Assembly (NCBI GenBank): GCA_012519125.1
Contig: JAAYQY010000098.1
Coordinates: 1 to 6,403 of the forward strand
Direction: 5' to 3'
DNA from: Spirochaetales bacterium
GTDB lineage: Bacteria > Spirochaetota > Spirochaetia > Sphaerochaetales > Sphaerochaetaceae
DNA: 6,403 nt
The translations under genes and the position numbers were made by a program. Below the pieces are notes generated by a model. That model was given only the letters and a program-made list of their open reading frames with translations. It had not been told where the DNA came from and did no database searches. Positions 1-6,355 of the stretch are shown here, in pieces. Numbering within the stretch: position 1 is the first letter of the stretch; every line of letters begins with the position of its first letter.

Positions 1-324
1 CCGCTGGTAGGGAATCTTTGGCTTGAGTACTTCAAGCAAATGCCACGAGATGCTTTCACCCTCGCGGTCCTCATCAGTTGCCAACAGCAGGCGGGAAGCA
101 CCCTTGAGACTGCTCTTCAGCTCCTTGATCAGACTCTCCTTGCCGCTTACCACCTGATACTCACAGGCAAAGTCCTTTTCCACATCAATGGCCATACGTT
201 CCTCCGGGAGGTCACGGATATGGCCCTTGCTGGCAACCACCTTGCACTCCTTGGGCAGGAATTTCGTAATGGTCTTCGCTTTGGTGGGCGACTCAACTAT
301 GATCAGGGTTTTGGCATCATCCAT
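1..324 (-). CDS. topA: DNA topoisomerase I, N-terminal part (runs off the window)
   Basis: This is the first 108 codons of a type IA topoisomerase, which relaxes negatively supercoiled DNA through a transient 5'-phosphotyrosine break. Only the Toprim domain is present. Near the start is [13 protein letters not shown] (residues 7-19), whose E11 is the metal-binding and catalytic glutamate of the family. [10 protein letters not shown] follows at 31-40. [15 protein letters not shown] at 82-96 carries the acidic D-x-D-x-E triad (D84, D86, E88). The active-site tyrosine and the zinc-ribbon tail lie outside the window. The start is ATG at 324-322, preceded by an AGGAGA Shine-Dalgarno (plus-strand tctcct at 330-335). 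The gene lies downstream of the exported-protein gene on the same strand but has its own strong promoter, so separate transcription is likely. Identification is secure from the motifs, though partial. Confidence 0.96.
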   Translation of the reverse strand, partial: MDDAKTLIIVESPTKAKTITKFLPKECKVVASKGHIRDLPEERMAIDVEKDFACEYQVVSGKESLIKELKSSLKGASRLLLATDEDREGESISWHLLEVLKPKIPYQR

Positions 325-362
325 GCAGTGTTCTCCTCAAGACACGAGGCCTTAAGTTACAA

Positions 363-391
363 CATATACTGGGGCTCTCAGCTTTTGTCAA
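363..391 (-). promoter_or_regulatory. Sigma-70-type promoter for topA
   Basis: On the minus strand a perfect -35 box TTGACA (391-386) is separated by 17 nt from TATATG (368-363). Transcription would begin near 356, giving a leader of about 32 nt that contains the topA Shine-Dalgarno. The -35 lies 27 nt past the stop of the preceding gene. I see no terminator hairpin between that gene and topA, so read-through could also contribute. Confidence 0.65.
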
Positions 392-418
392 CGTATACTG
401 CTTCAAGGTTTTTCTCAT

Positions 419-1216
419 TCATGGTTCGAGAAACACACAATGGAAGACCCCCTTCTCCCCTGGGTTCGGGCTTGAGAAGAGCCCCCAGGAGGCGAGTCCA
501 TCACCCTTTGTCTCAAAGAGAAGCAGCTCTTCCCCTTTAGGGGAAAGGGCGAAGGTGTAGGTCGAGCGGGTAGTGAACCGAAGAGAGCCCACCCGCGTCT
601 TGACCTCAACCGAAAAACGGCTTGCATCCCTTTCCATCTTGGTAACACTCCAACTTTTCGGCACATGAGAAGTGGTATTGAACACCTCGGCATTCGCCCG
701 ATACGCCTTTTGGTGCTCCTGCTCCCCCTCCCAACTCACCTCTTTTCCCAGCATCTGGTCAGAAACCAAGGGAAAAATCCGATAGACCGCATCATAGTGG
801 GCAAACACCTCATACGAACCATCGCTGTAGACTACGGTGAACTCAAGGCTTTTGCACTTGCCCTTGTTATCCTCTTCTGTGGTGTTCTCCCATCGGTATC
901 GTCCCTCCCAACCGGAAGTGATCACCTTCTTCTGGCCTGCAGCCAGATCGATGTTGCCTTGCTTCCTCGCTGCAACAATCACCTGATACTCGGTATGGGA
1001 GGCAAGACTCTGCTCATTCGAACCAAGCACTGCAAAGGCAGTGGTCACGCGCGCCATCGGTTTGCCATCAAGGTACACATCATAATAGTGGGCACCTTCT
1101 ACAGGTTCCCAGGCAAGCTGTATTTGGTTGGGGTGCAAACCCACCACCTCGAGGGCGAGGGGTGTAGCATTCAAAGAGGACAAGAGGAGCAGAATCACAA
1201 CCAAAATCCATCTCAT
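419..1216 (-). CDS. Exported protein with fibronectin type III-like domain
   Basis: This is a 265-residue protein of unknown function, predicted to be exported. Residues 1-17 form a signal peptide: MRW, then a hydrophobic ILVVILLLLSSL run, with likely cleavage after NA. Roughly residues 20-101 resemble a fibronectin type III fold. The signs are the strand motif IQLAW with W36, EGAHYYDVYLDG (40-51) and TEYQVIVAARK (75-85), all typical of FN3 sandwiches in surface or periplasmic proteins. Residues 103-265 form a second region rich in aromatic and charged residues that I do not recognise. No lipobox cysteine follows the signal peptide. C121 and C260 are the only cysteines. The ATG at 1216-1214 is the only sensible start, because an in-frame TAA lies two codons upstream. 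No usable Shine-Dalgarno precedes it: AAGG is only 1 nt away and AAGGAGG about 24 nt away. It is divergent from the radical SAM gene. Confidence 0.8.
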   Translation of the reverse strand: MRWILVVILLLLSSLNATPLALEVVGLHPNQIQLAWEPVEGAHYYDVYLDGKPMARVTTAFAVLGSNEQSLASHTEYQVIVAARKQGNIDLAAGQKKVITSGWEGRYRWENTTEEDNKGKCKSLEFTVVYSDGSYEVFAHYDAVYRIFPLVSDQMLGKEVSWEGEQEHQKAYRANAEVFNTTSHVPKSWSVTKMERDASRFSVEVKTRVGSLRFTTRSTYTFALSPKGEELLLFETKGDGLASWGLFSSPNPGEKGVFHCVFLEP

Positions 1217-1223
1217 ACCTTAC

Positions 1224-1251
1224 ACTATACACGCACCGACCCTCCTTGCAA
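1224..1251 (-). promoter_or_regulatory. Candidate promoter of the exported-protein gene, predicting a leaderless mRNA
   Basis: On the minus strand TTGCAA (1251-1246) is followed after 16 nt by TATAGT (1229-1224), a 5/6 match to the -10 consensus. Only 7 nt separate the -10 box from the ATG at 1216, so transcription would start at or next to the A of the start codon. The -35 box is only a 4/6 match, so this call is moderate. Confidence 0.45.
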
Positions 1252-1274
1252 GAGAGAGAGCGGCAGGCTACTAT
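1246..1274 (+). promoter_or_regulatory. Candidate promoter of the radical SAM gene, predicting a leaderless mRNA
   Basis: The same palindromic TTGCAA (1246-1251) read on the plus strand is followed after 17 nt by TACTAT (1269-1274). Each box is a 4/6 match to consensus. Six nt separate the -10 from the ATG at 1281, so the transcript would begin at about the start codon. The match is weaker than for the opposite strand, but the 64-bp gap leaves little room for another arrangement unless a promoter lies inside the neighbouring gene. Confidence 0.35.
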
Positions 1275-1280
1275 CTGCGT

Positions 1281-2912
1281 ATGACCATACACCTCGTCTC
1301 TTGTTGCCTGGAAGAAGGAAACCTCAGTTACCCCTTGGGGGCCCTCTGCATCCAAAGCTCTTTGCTTACAAAAGGCCACGCGTGCACCCATCACCCCTTT
1401 ACGCTTGCCGATGATCCGCGTCAGGCCGCCGGGCAGGTAGCACAAGAGAAAGGGGAAGTGATCGGCCTCTCCGTCTACCTTTGGAATCGGCTTTGGATGG
1501 ATAGCTTTCTCTCTGCTCTCAAAGAGGAGCATCCTGGATCCGTGGTGTTCGCCGGTGGGCCCGAGGCAACTGCAAATCCGCAGAGTTTCGACCTGGAAAG
1601 CCTCTCCTTTCTGGTGGTTGGAGAGGGCGAAGAGGCTGTTGTCCAAGCTGTCCAGCAATTGTTGGAGCACCAAACAGTACAAGGCAGAGGCTTGGTCTCC
1701 GACCTGAAGCACATCTCCTTTGCTCCCTCACCCCAGCTCAGTGAGCTCTCCTCTCCGATCCTGCAAGGTCTGGCGGATCCTTTTCTTACCGAAGGGGCCT
1801 CGGTGCTGTGGGAGATGACCCGTGGCTGTCCCTTTCACTGCAGCTTCTGTTTTGAATCCCGTGGACAGCGCTCGGTAAGGCATTTCCCCCCAGAACGTCT
1901 CGAAGCTGAGTTGGACTATCTCGTAGCGCATGGGGTAGGTGAAATCTATGTGCTCGACCCTACCTTCAATATGGACAAGAAGCGGACGCTGGAGTTGCTC
2001 TCCCTCATAGAAGCCAAATCGCAATCGATCCACTTTGTCTTTGAAGTCAGGGCTGAGCTGCTCGACAAGCAGCTCGCCGATGCTTTTTCTCGCATCAATT
2101 GCTCTTTGCAGATAGGACTGCAGAGCAGCGACCCGGCCGTGCTCAAGCAAGCAAACCGGAGTTTTGTCCCAGAAAGCTTTGCCAAGAAAGTGGCCCTGCT
2201 CAACGATCGGGGCATCCCCTTTGGCCTTGATCTCATCATCGGCCTACCCCTGGACAGCTTTGACGCATTCACCAAAAGTCTCGACTACGCCATGGCCCTC
2301 AAGCCCAGCAACTTGGACATATTCCCTCTCTCCTTGCTTCCTGGCACCTTGGTGGCGGATCAGGCAGCTGAGTTTGGCATCAAGCATCTCAAGGATGCAC
2401 CCTATACGATTCTGAGCTCTCCCACCTTCTGCGAAGAGGATATCCTGAAGGCAATCAGATTAAAGGAAGCGGCTGACCTCTTCTTCACCCAAGGACAAGC
2501 TGGAATGTGGATGGGAAAACTGTGTGAGGCCCTTGCGCTCAAAGGCCATCAGATTCTCACCCTTTTCAACTCCTATCTTTCCTTCTATTTGAAAAAAAGT
2601 GGGCAGAAACAGGAAGAGATCGACATCTTCTCCGTACAGGAGGCCTTTGTACGGAGCCTGTTGAAAAAACTGGGTAAACAAGCCTACGAACCAGCTCTTC
2701 TCTCCTATATGGAGCTGCATCAGGGTATTGCCTTCATCCAGACCTACCAAGAGAGTCCAGTAATCCGACTGCTGTACAGTTTGGACGAGCTCTCCCTTTT
2801 GGATCGATTGAGCCTTGAGGAGTTTGTGAAAACGTATCCTGAACAAGAGCAGCAGGAGTTTGCCATCCAGGCTCAGGAGGATGGCCAATTGCTCTTTATT
2901 CCGTTGAAGTAG
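1281..2912 (+). CDS. B12-binding-domain radical SAM protein (DUF4080-like)
   Basis: This 543-residue cytoplasmic iron-sulfur enzyme has an unknown substrate. Residues 1-130 look like a Rossmann-type cobalamin-binding domain, with AGGPEA (91-96) and VVGEGEEAV (112-120), the usual markers in B12-binding radical SAM proteins. The DxHxxG motif for a lower-axial histidine is absent. The radical SAM core (about 175-370) carries RGCPFHCSFC, with cluster ligands C183, C187 and C190, then LDPTFNMDKK (225-234), QIGLQS (277-282), LIIGLP (318-323) and SLLPGT (351-356). YTILSSPTF (375-383) and the helical tail to 543 resemble the DUF4080 group as I remember it. The ATG at 1281 is chosen because the B12 domain begins there; an open frame continues 51 codons upstream but overlaps the divergent gene. 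No good Shine-Dalgarno precedes it. The downstream lipoprotein gene is 72 nt away on the same strand. Confidence 0.88.
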   Translation: MTIHLVSCCLEEGNLSYPLGALCIQSSLLTKGHACTHHPFTLADDPRQAAGQVAQEKGEVIGLSVYLWNRLWMDSFLSALKEEHPGSVVFAGGPEATANPQSFDLESLSFLVVGEGEEAVVQAVQQLLEHQTVQGRGLVSDLKHISFAPSPQLSELSSPILQGLADPFLTEGASVLWEMTRGCPFHCSFCFESRGQRSVRHFPPERLEAELDYLVAHGVGEIYVLDPTFNMDKKRTLELLSLIEAKSQSIHFVFEVRAELLDKQLADAFSRINCSLQIGLQSSDPAVLKQANRSFVPESFAKKVALLNDRGIPFGLDLIIGLPLDSFDAFTKSLDYAMALKPSNLDIFPLSLLPGTLVADQAAEFGIKHLKDAPYTILSSPTFCEEDILKAIRLKEAADLFFTQGQAGMWMGKLCEALALKGHQILTLFNSYLSFYLKKSGQKQEEIDIFSVQEAFVRSLLKKLGKQAYEPALLSYMELHQGIAFIQTYQESPVIRLLYSLDELSLLDRLSLEEFVKTYPEQEQQEFAIQAQEDGQLLFIPLK

Positions 2913-2933
2913 AACAATTTCATGCACTTCCTG

Positions 2934-2962
2934 TTGAGAAGCAGGAAAAAATCACGTACAGT
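2934..2962 (+). promoter_or_regulatory. Candidate promoter for the lipoprotein gene
   Basis: TTGAGA (2934-2939, 5/6 match to -35) and TACAGT (2957-2962, 4/6 match to -10) are separated by 17 nt in the gap after the radical SAM gene. A start near 2969 would leave a leader of about 16 nt consisting mostly of the Shine-Dalgarno. Co-transcription with the radical SAM gene remains possible, as no terminator is visible between them. Confidence 0.4.
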
Positions 2963-2970
2963 TAGGCAGG

Positions 2971-2980
2971 AAGGAAGGAA
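2971..2980 (+). promoter_or_regulatory. Shine-Dalgarno that decides the GTG start
   Basis: The purine tract aaggaaggaa ends 4 nt before the GTG at 2985 and contains several overlapping anti-SD matches. It favours GTG over the in-frame ATG at 2922. Confidence 0.7.
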
Positions 2981-2984
2981 ACCG

Positions 2985-3707
2985 GTGAATCGAAGAAACC
3001 CTTATCGCTTGGGCGTCGCTCTTGTGCTTGTCGCCCTTCTCTTTACAACCAGTTGCACAGTTACAGAACGTCTCTCGTTCAGCAAAACGAGTTCTCATAC
3101 CTCTGCCTTTGGCTTTACCGTTGAAGATTTTTTCCTTGCGGTGCTTGAGGACTTCAGTGAGTTCATCCCACCCGAGGGAGACGAATCGTTGATGGACAAA
3201 GCCATCAATGACTTTGAACGTGCACTCAACTACAGCTATACGACACGCGATGTTGCCTTCACCAAGCTCAACAACAACGCGTATGAAGGAACGTTCATCT
3301 TCACCAACCTGATGCAGTTGGTCAGTGATCTGGGAGCAGGTGCCAACCAGAGCTTACTCACCGTTGATGCAAAGAGCCTGAAGTTTTTTCTCTCCATGGA
3401 CAACTACCACCAGCTCGTGCCGGTCATCCCCTTCCTTGCAGACGAGAATTTTGAAGCCTTCGGTCCAGTGTACAACCAAGGCTTGAGCGAGGCGGATTAT
3501 CTGGAGATGATCAGCTTCATGCTCGGTGAAGAGGGCCCTCCTGCCATCGAGCAATCCTTCATCACCTTGCGCATCGAAACCCCTGGTCCGATCACCACCT
3601 TCACCGGCGGCAAGAAGATCAGCAGCAATGTCTATGAGTTCAGCTTCCCGTTGATCGACTTCCTCTTGCTTGCAGAGCCCATCACCTTCAGCGTGCAGTG
3701 GCAATGA
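2985..3707 (+). CDS. Predicted lipoprotein of unknown function
   Basis: This 240-residue protein starts with a basic n-region (NRRNPYR), a hydrophobic core (LGVALVLVALLF) and TTSC. It would be lipidated at C24 and membrane-anchored. The lipobox is relaxed (T-T-S before the cysteine), as spirochaetes often show. The mature part alternates short helical and strand-like stretches and ends with a strand-rich segment. ETPGPITTFTGG (198-209) followed by NVYEFSFP loosely recalls LppM-type lipoprotein endings; this is a resemblance from memory only. The GTG at 2985 is preferred because AAGGAAGGAA (2971-2980) sits immediately upstream and the signal peptide then has normal length. An in-frame ATG at 2922 would add 21 hydrophilic residues before the signal peptide and has no good Shine-Dalgarno. 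The gene converges on ychF, 41 nt away. Confidence 0.78.
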   Translation: MNRRNPYRLGVALVLVALLFTTSCTVTERLSFSKTSSHTSAFGFTVEDFFLAVLEDFSEFIPPEGDESLMDKAINDFERALNYSYTTRDVAFTKLNNNAYEGTFIFTNLMQLVSDLGAGANQSLLTVDAKSLKFFLSMDNYHQLVPVIPFLADENFEAFGPVYNQGLSEADYLEMISFMLGEEGPPAIEQSFITLRIETPGPITTFTGGKKISSNVYEFSFPLIDFLLLAEPITFSVQWQ

Positions 3708-3710
3708 GCC

Positions 3711-3737
3711 AAAAAAGGCAGCAATTGCTTGCTGCCT
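3711..3737 (-). terminator. Rho-independent terminator of ychF
   Basis: A 9-bp perfect stem (3716-3724 with 3729-3737) encloses a 4-nt loop. On the minus strand the stem runs straight into a T tract (plus-strand a's at 3711-3716), the classic layout, 11 nt past the ychF stop. On the plus strand only a weakly T-rich sequence follows, so it may stop the convergent lipoprotein transcript inefficiently. Confidence 0.85.
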
Positions 3738-3748
3738 GACCTTGTCTG

Positions 3749-4855
3749 CTAGACGTTGAACCTGAAGTGCATGATGTCTCCATCCTGCACCACATACTCC
3801 TTGCCTTCCATCCTGAGTTTGCCGGCCTCTTTGACCTTCTGTTCACTCTTGTAGAGAAAAAGGTCTTCACAGTTGTAGACTTCAGCCTTGATGAATCCCT
3901 TCTCAAAATCAGTATGGATGACTCCTGCTGCCTGAGGGGCCTTGTACCCCGCATGGAAGGTCCAGGCACGGTCCTCATCGGAACCTGCGGTGAAGAAGGT
4001 GCGCATTCCCAAGGTATGGTAGGCGCTGCGGATCAGCTGGTTGAGACCAGACTCCTTCAGGCCGACAGCCTCGAGGAACTCCCGCTTCTCCTCTTCTGTT
4101 TCCAAGACAGCAATCTCAGACTCAATCTTGCCACAGATGACCACCACATCGGAGTGCTCTTCCTCGGCAATGGCGCGTACCTGCTTCACATAGTCGTTCT
4201 CCTCAACAATACCTTCCTCATCGACATTGCACACGTAGATGACAGGTTTGAGGGTGATCAGGTGCAGGTCATGGACCTGTGCAAGCTCCTCTTCCTCCAA
4301 GGCGAGACTGCGTGCGGGCTTGCCGTCCTCCAGACACTCCTTGAGGCGGGTGAGCAGGGGCAGAACCTTCTCGTTCTCCTTCTGCGCTTCCTTGCTCAGG
4401 CGGGTGAGCTTCATTTGCTTTGCCCAGCGATTGGTGACCGTATCCAGGTCAGCAAGGGCAAGCTCAATGTTGATCGTCTCGATGTCGCCGGTAGGATCGA
4501 TGCGGTTGTTCACATGGATGATGTCCCCATTGTCAAAACAGCGCACCACATGGGCGATGACACCCACCTCTCGGATGGAAGCGAGGAAGCGGTTGCCCAG
4601 CCCCTCTCCCTTGGATGCCCCAGCCACCAAGCCTGCGATATCCACAAACTCAAAGGTCGCCGGAACCACCTTCTGGGGAGGAATCAGGGAGACAATCTTG
4701 TCCAAACGGGAATCAGGAACGGAAACGATGCCCACATTGGGGTCGATTGTACAGAACGGATAGTTCGCAACTTCGGCAGGAGCTGCCGTCAAGGCGGAAA
4801 AGATTGTGGATTTGCCAACGTTTGGCAGACCTACAATGCCGCAATTTAAACCCAT
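3749..4855 (-). CDS. ychF: Ribosome-binding ATPase YchF (OLA1/Obg family)
   Basis: This 368-residue protein is close to the usual family length of about 363-368. YchF is an Obg-related P-loop protein that prefers ATP, binds ribosomes and affects stress responses. The P-loop is GLPNVGKST (9-17) and switch II/G3 is DIAGLVAGASKGEGLG (72-87), lacking the catalytic glutamine as expected for HAS-type NTPases. H114 in DIIHVNN is at the position proposed to act in catalysis in E. coli. The G4 motif is NVDE (210-213), of the NxxE type linked to ATP rather than GTP specificity. A helical insert spans about 130-195, and the C-terminal TGS domain (about 284-367) ends in VQDGDIMHFRFNV. The start is ATG at 4855, with GAGG 6 nt upstream. 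An ATG four codons earlier overlaps that Shine-Dalgarno and is less likely. It is divergent from hflX. Confidence 0.97.
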   Translation of the reverse strand: MGLNCGIVGLPNVGKSTIFSALTAAPAEVANYPFCTIDPNVGIVSVPDSRLDKIVSLIPPQKVVPATFEFVDIAGLVAGASKGEGLGNRFLASIREVGVIAHVVRCFDNGDIIHVNNRIDPTGDIETINIELALADLDTVTNRWAKQMKLTRLSKEAQKENEKVLPLLTRLKECLEDGKPARSLALEEEELAQVHDLHLITLKPVIYVCNVDEEGIVEENDYVKQVRAIAEEEHSDVVVICGKIESEIAVLETEEEKREFLEAVGLKESGLNQLIRSAYHTLGMRTFFTAGSDEDRAWTFHAGYKAPQAAGVIHTDFEKGFIKAEVYNCEDLFLYKSEQKVKEAGKLRMEGKEYVVQDGDIMHFRFNV

Positions 4856-4893
4856 GGTATACCTCATATTCGGCTCAGTGGAACCGTAGCGGC

Positions 4894-4922
4894 AGTGTAG
4901 CACATATTGACTTGCATGATAA
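4894..4922 (-). promoter_or_regulatory. Candidate ychF promoter (extended -10)
   Basis: On the minus strand TTATCA (4922-4917) is followed after 17 nt by TACACT (4899-4894), preceded by TGC, which gives an extended -10. Both boxes are 4/6 matches. A start near 4887 leaves a leader of about 32 nt containing the GAGG Shine-Dalgarno. It overlaps the opposing hflX promoter. Confidence 0.4.
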
Positions 4923-4936
4923 CCAGAGCCTATAGT
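4907..4936 (+). promoter_or_regulatory. hflX promoter, predicting a leaderless mRNA
   Basis: TTGACT (4907-4912) and TATAGT (4931-4936), both 5/6 matches, are separated by 18 nt. Eight nt lie between the -10 and the ATG at 4945, so the transcript should begin within a base or two of the start codon. No Shine-Dalgarno is present between them. Confidence 0.55.
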
Positions 4937-4944
4937 CAACTCCA

Positions 4945-6267
4945 ATGGGTATCCAAAACAACAACGGCGAAGAACAGCCGATTTCCAAAGGCAAACACAT
5001 ACACGAAATTCAGGAAACCAAACAGCAGGCACTGCTCTTGGTCCTCACCGAACCACAAGAATCCACACAAGAGAGCAACCGACGGGGTGAAGAGCTCAAA
5101 GCTCTGGTGGACACCATGGGCAGCGATACCCTGCGTGTTGAGCAGATCAGTCTCAGACAAACCAACAGCGCAACCCTGATCGGCAGCGGCAAGGTGGAGG
5201 TGGTCAAGGCTCTCATCGATGAGCTTGGCGTCAATCTGGTCATCTTCGATCGCCAGATCAATCCGCGTGTCCAACGCAACCTGGAGAAGATCTGGGAGAT
5301 CACGGTCATCGACCGCGATGAGGTCATCCTGCAGATTTTTGCAGACCGTGCCGCAACCAAGGAAGCAGTGCTTCAGGTTGAGCTTGCCCGCCTCGAGTAC
5401 TCCCTGCCCCGACTCACCCGTCGCTGGACGAGCCTGGGTCGGCAGCAGGGTGGCGTCAAGGGCACCAGAGGTGAAGGCGAGAAGCAACTTGAGCTTGACA
5501 GACGCCAAGTCCAGGACCGCATCGTTGCGCTCAAAGCCCAGCTGGAAAAGGTGGTCCAACAACGCAGCATCCAACGTAGTGCCCGCATTGAGGGAAGCAT
5601 TCCCACCGGGGCTATCGTCGGTTACACGAACAGCGGGAAATCGAGCCTGCTCAACGCCCTCACCAACGCAGGGGTGCTCGTTGAGGACAAGCTTTTTGCC
5701 ACCCTCGACCCCACTACCCGCCAGGTGAAGCTCCCAGGCGGCGAGGAAATACTGCTCTCGGACACCGTTGGCTTTGTAAGCGATCTTCCTCACACCCTGG
5801 TGGATGCGTTCAAGAGCACTCTTGAAGAGGCAAAGTATGCAGACTTTCTGATTATCGTCTGTGATGCTTCACATCCTGATATGCTGGCAAACTATGCCAC
5901 CACCATCGAAGTGCTTGAGGAACTGGGATGCACGGACAAGCCGGCCATCGTACTGGCAAACAAGATGGACCTGGTCCAGGACGGGTTCTCCGTCTCTCGG
6001 CTCAGAACCCTGTACAACCCAGTGATTGAGACATCCATCAAAACAGGGGAAGGCATCGAAGATCTGCTCAAGCAGATGGGGGAGACGCTTCATGAGCTCT
6101 GTCCGACCACTGTCTATGTCCTTCCCAATTCACGCCATGATCTGGTGGCCCATATCCACCGTTTCGGGCAGGTCGAGAGCATCGACTACACCGAGGATGG
6201 CATTGTGGTGAAAACACGAATCCAGAACCGCTTCCAAGGGCCGCTCCATCCGTTCCGCAACGCTTGA
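4945..6267 (+). CDS. hflX: Ribosome-associated GTPase HflX
   Basis: This 440-residue GTPase is of normal family length. HflX binds the 50S subunit and splits stalled or heat-damaged ribosomes. The N-terminal domain includes IGSGKVEVV (79-87) and VIFDRQINPRVQRNLE (99-114). GGVKGTRGEGEKQLELDRR (169-187) is the glycine-rich linker, a variant of the common GGxGTRGPGETQLE, followed by a coiled-coil helix to about 210. The G domain shows G1 GYTNSGKSS (226-234), G2 FATLDPTTR (251-259), G3 DTVGF (273-277), G4 NKMD (339-342) and a G5 region at SIKTG (364-368). A short C-terminal domain follows (about 386-440). The ATG at 4945 is fixed by an in-frame TAG at 4933-4935 and no later start before the conserved region. 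There is no Shine-Dalgarno, which fits the predicted leaderless transcript. It is divergent from ychF. Confidence 0.97.
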   Translation: MGIQNNNGEEQPISKGKHIHEIQETKQQALLLVLTEPQESTQESNRRGEELKALVDTMGSDTLRVEQISLRQTNSATLIGSGKVEVVKALIDELGVNLVIFDRQINPRVQRNLEKIWEITVIDRDEVILQIFADRAATKEAVLQVELARLEYSLPRLTRRWTSLGRQQGGVKGTRGEGEKQLELDRRQVQDRIVALKAQLEKVVQQRSIQRSARIEGSIPTGAIVGYTNSGKSSLLNALTNAGVLVEDKLFATLDPTTRQVKLPGGEEILLSDTVGFVSDLPHTLVDAFKSTLEEAKYADFLIIVCDASHPDMLANYATTIEVLEELGCTDKPAIVLANKMDLVQDGFSVSRLRTLYNPVIETSIKTGEGIEDLLKQMGETLHELCPTTVYVLPNSRHDLVAHIHRFGQVESIDYTEDGIVVKTRIQNRFQGPLHPFRNA

Positions 6268-6294
6268 GAGAAGACAGGAAAGAGAGAATGCAAG

Positions 6295-6332
6295 AAAAAT
6301 GGTGCCATCCCGGAAGGAACGGCACCATTTTT
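6295..6332. terminator. Bidirectional rho-independent terminator after hflX
   Basis: A 12-bp perfect inverted repeat (6295-6306 with 6321-6332) encloses a 14-nt loop. The A5 and T5 ends of the arms supply a U tract in both directions. It lies 27 nt after the hflX stop and 23 nt after the stop of the minus-strand gene at the window edge, so it can end both convergent transcripts. Confidence 0.88.
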
Positions 6333-6355
6333 CAGCTATACGAGCCAACGAGCTG

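Noticed and set aside
40..540. Open frame of 166 codons on the plus strand
   Set aside because: It is antisense to topA and to the end of the exported-protein gene and crosses the topA promoter. The minus-strand protein has unmistakable Toprim motifs.
1251..1260. AGAGAGAGAG dinucleotide tract as a ribosome binding site or phase-variable repeat
   Set aside because: It lies 20 nt or more from the ATG and holds only five units, too far for a Shine-Dalgarno and too short for likely slippage.
1128..1280. 51-codon N-terminal extension of the radical SAM protein
   Set aside because: It overlaps the divergent exported-protein gene, has no Shine-Dalgarno and precedes the natural start of the B12-like domain.
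2928..2947. Hairpin TTCCTG/CAGGAA after the radical SAM gene
   Set aside because: The 6-bp stem has an 8-nt loop and is followed by A's, not T's, so it is not a terminator on the plus strand. It is too weak to call.
3767..4849. 360-codon open frame on the plus strand
   Set aside because: It lies wholly antisense to ychF, whose protein is conserved end to end. The translated product shows no domain and comes from codon bias on the opposite strand.
4936..5793. 285-codon open frame on the minus strand
   Set aside because: Antisense to hflX, whose G motifs fix the real frame.
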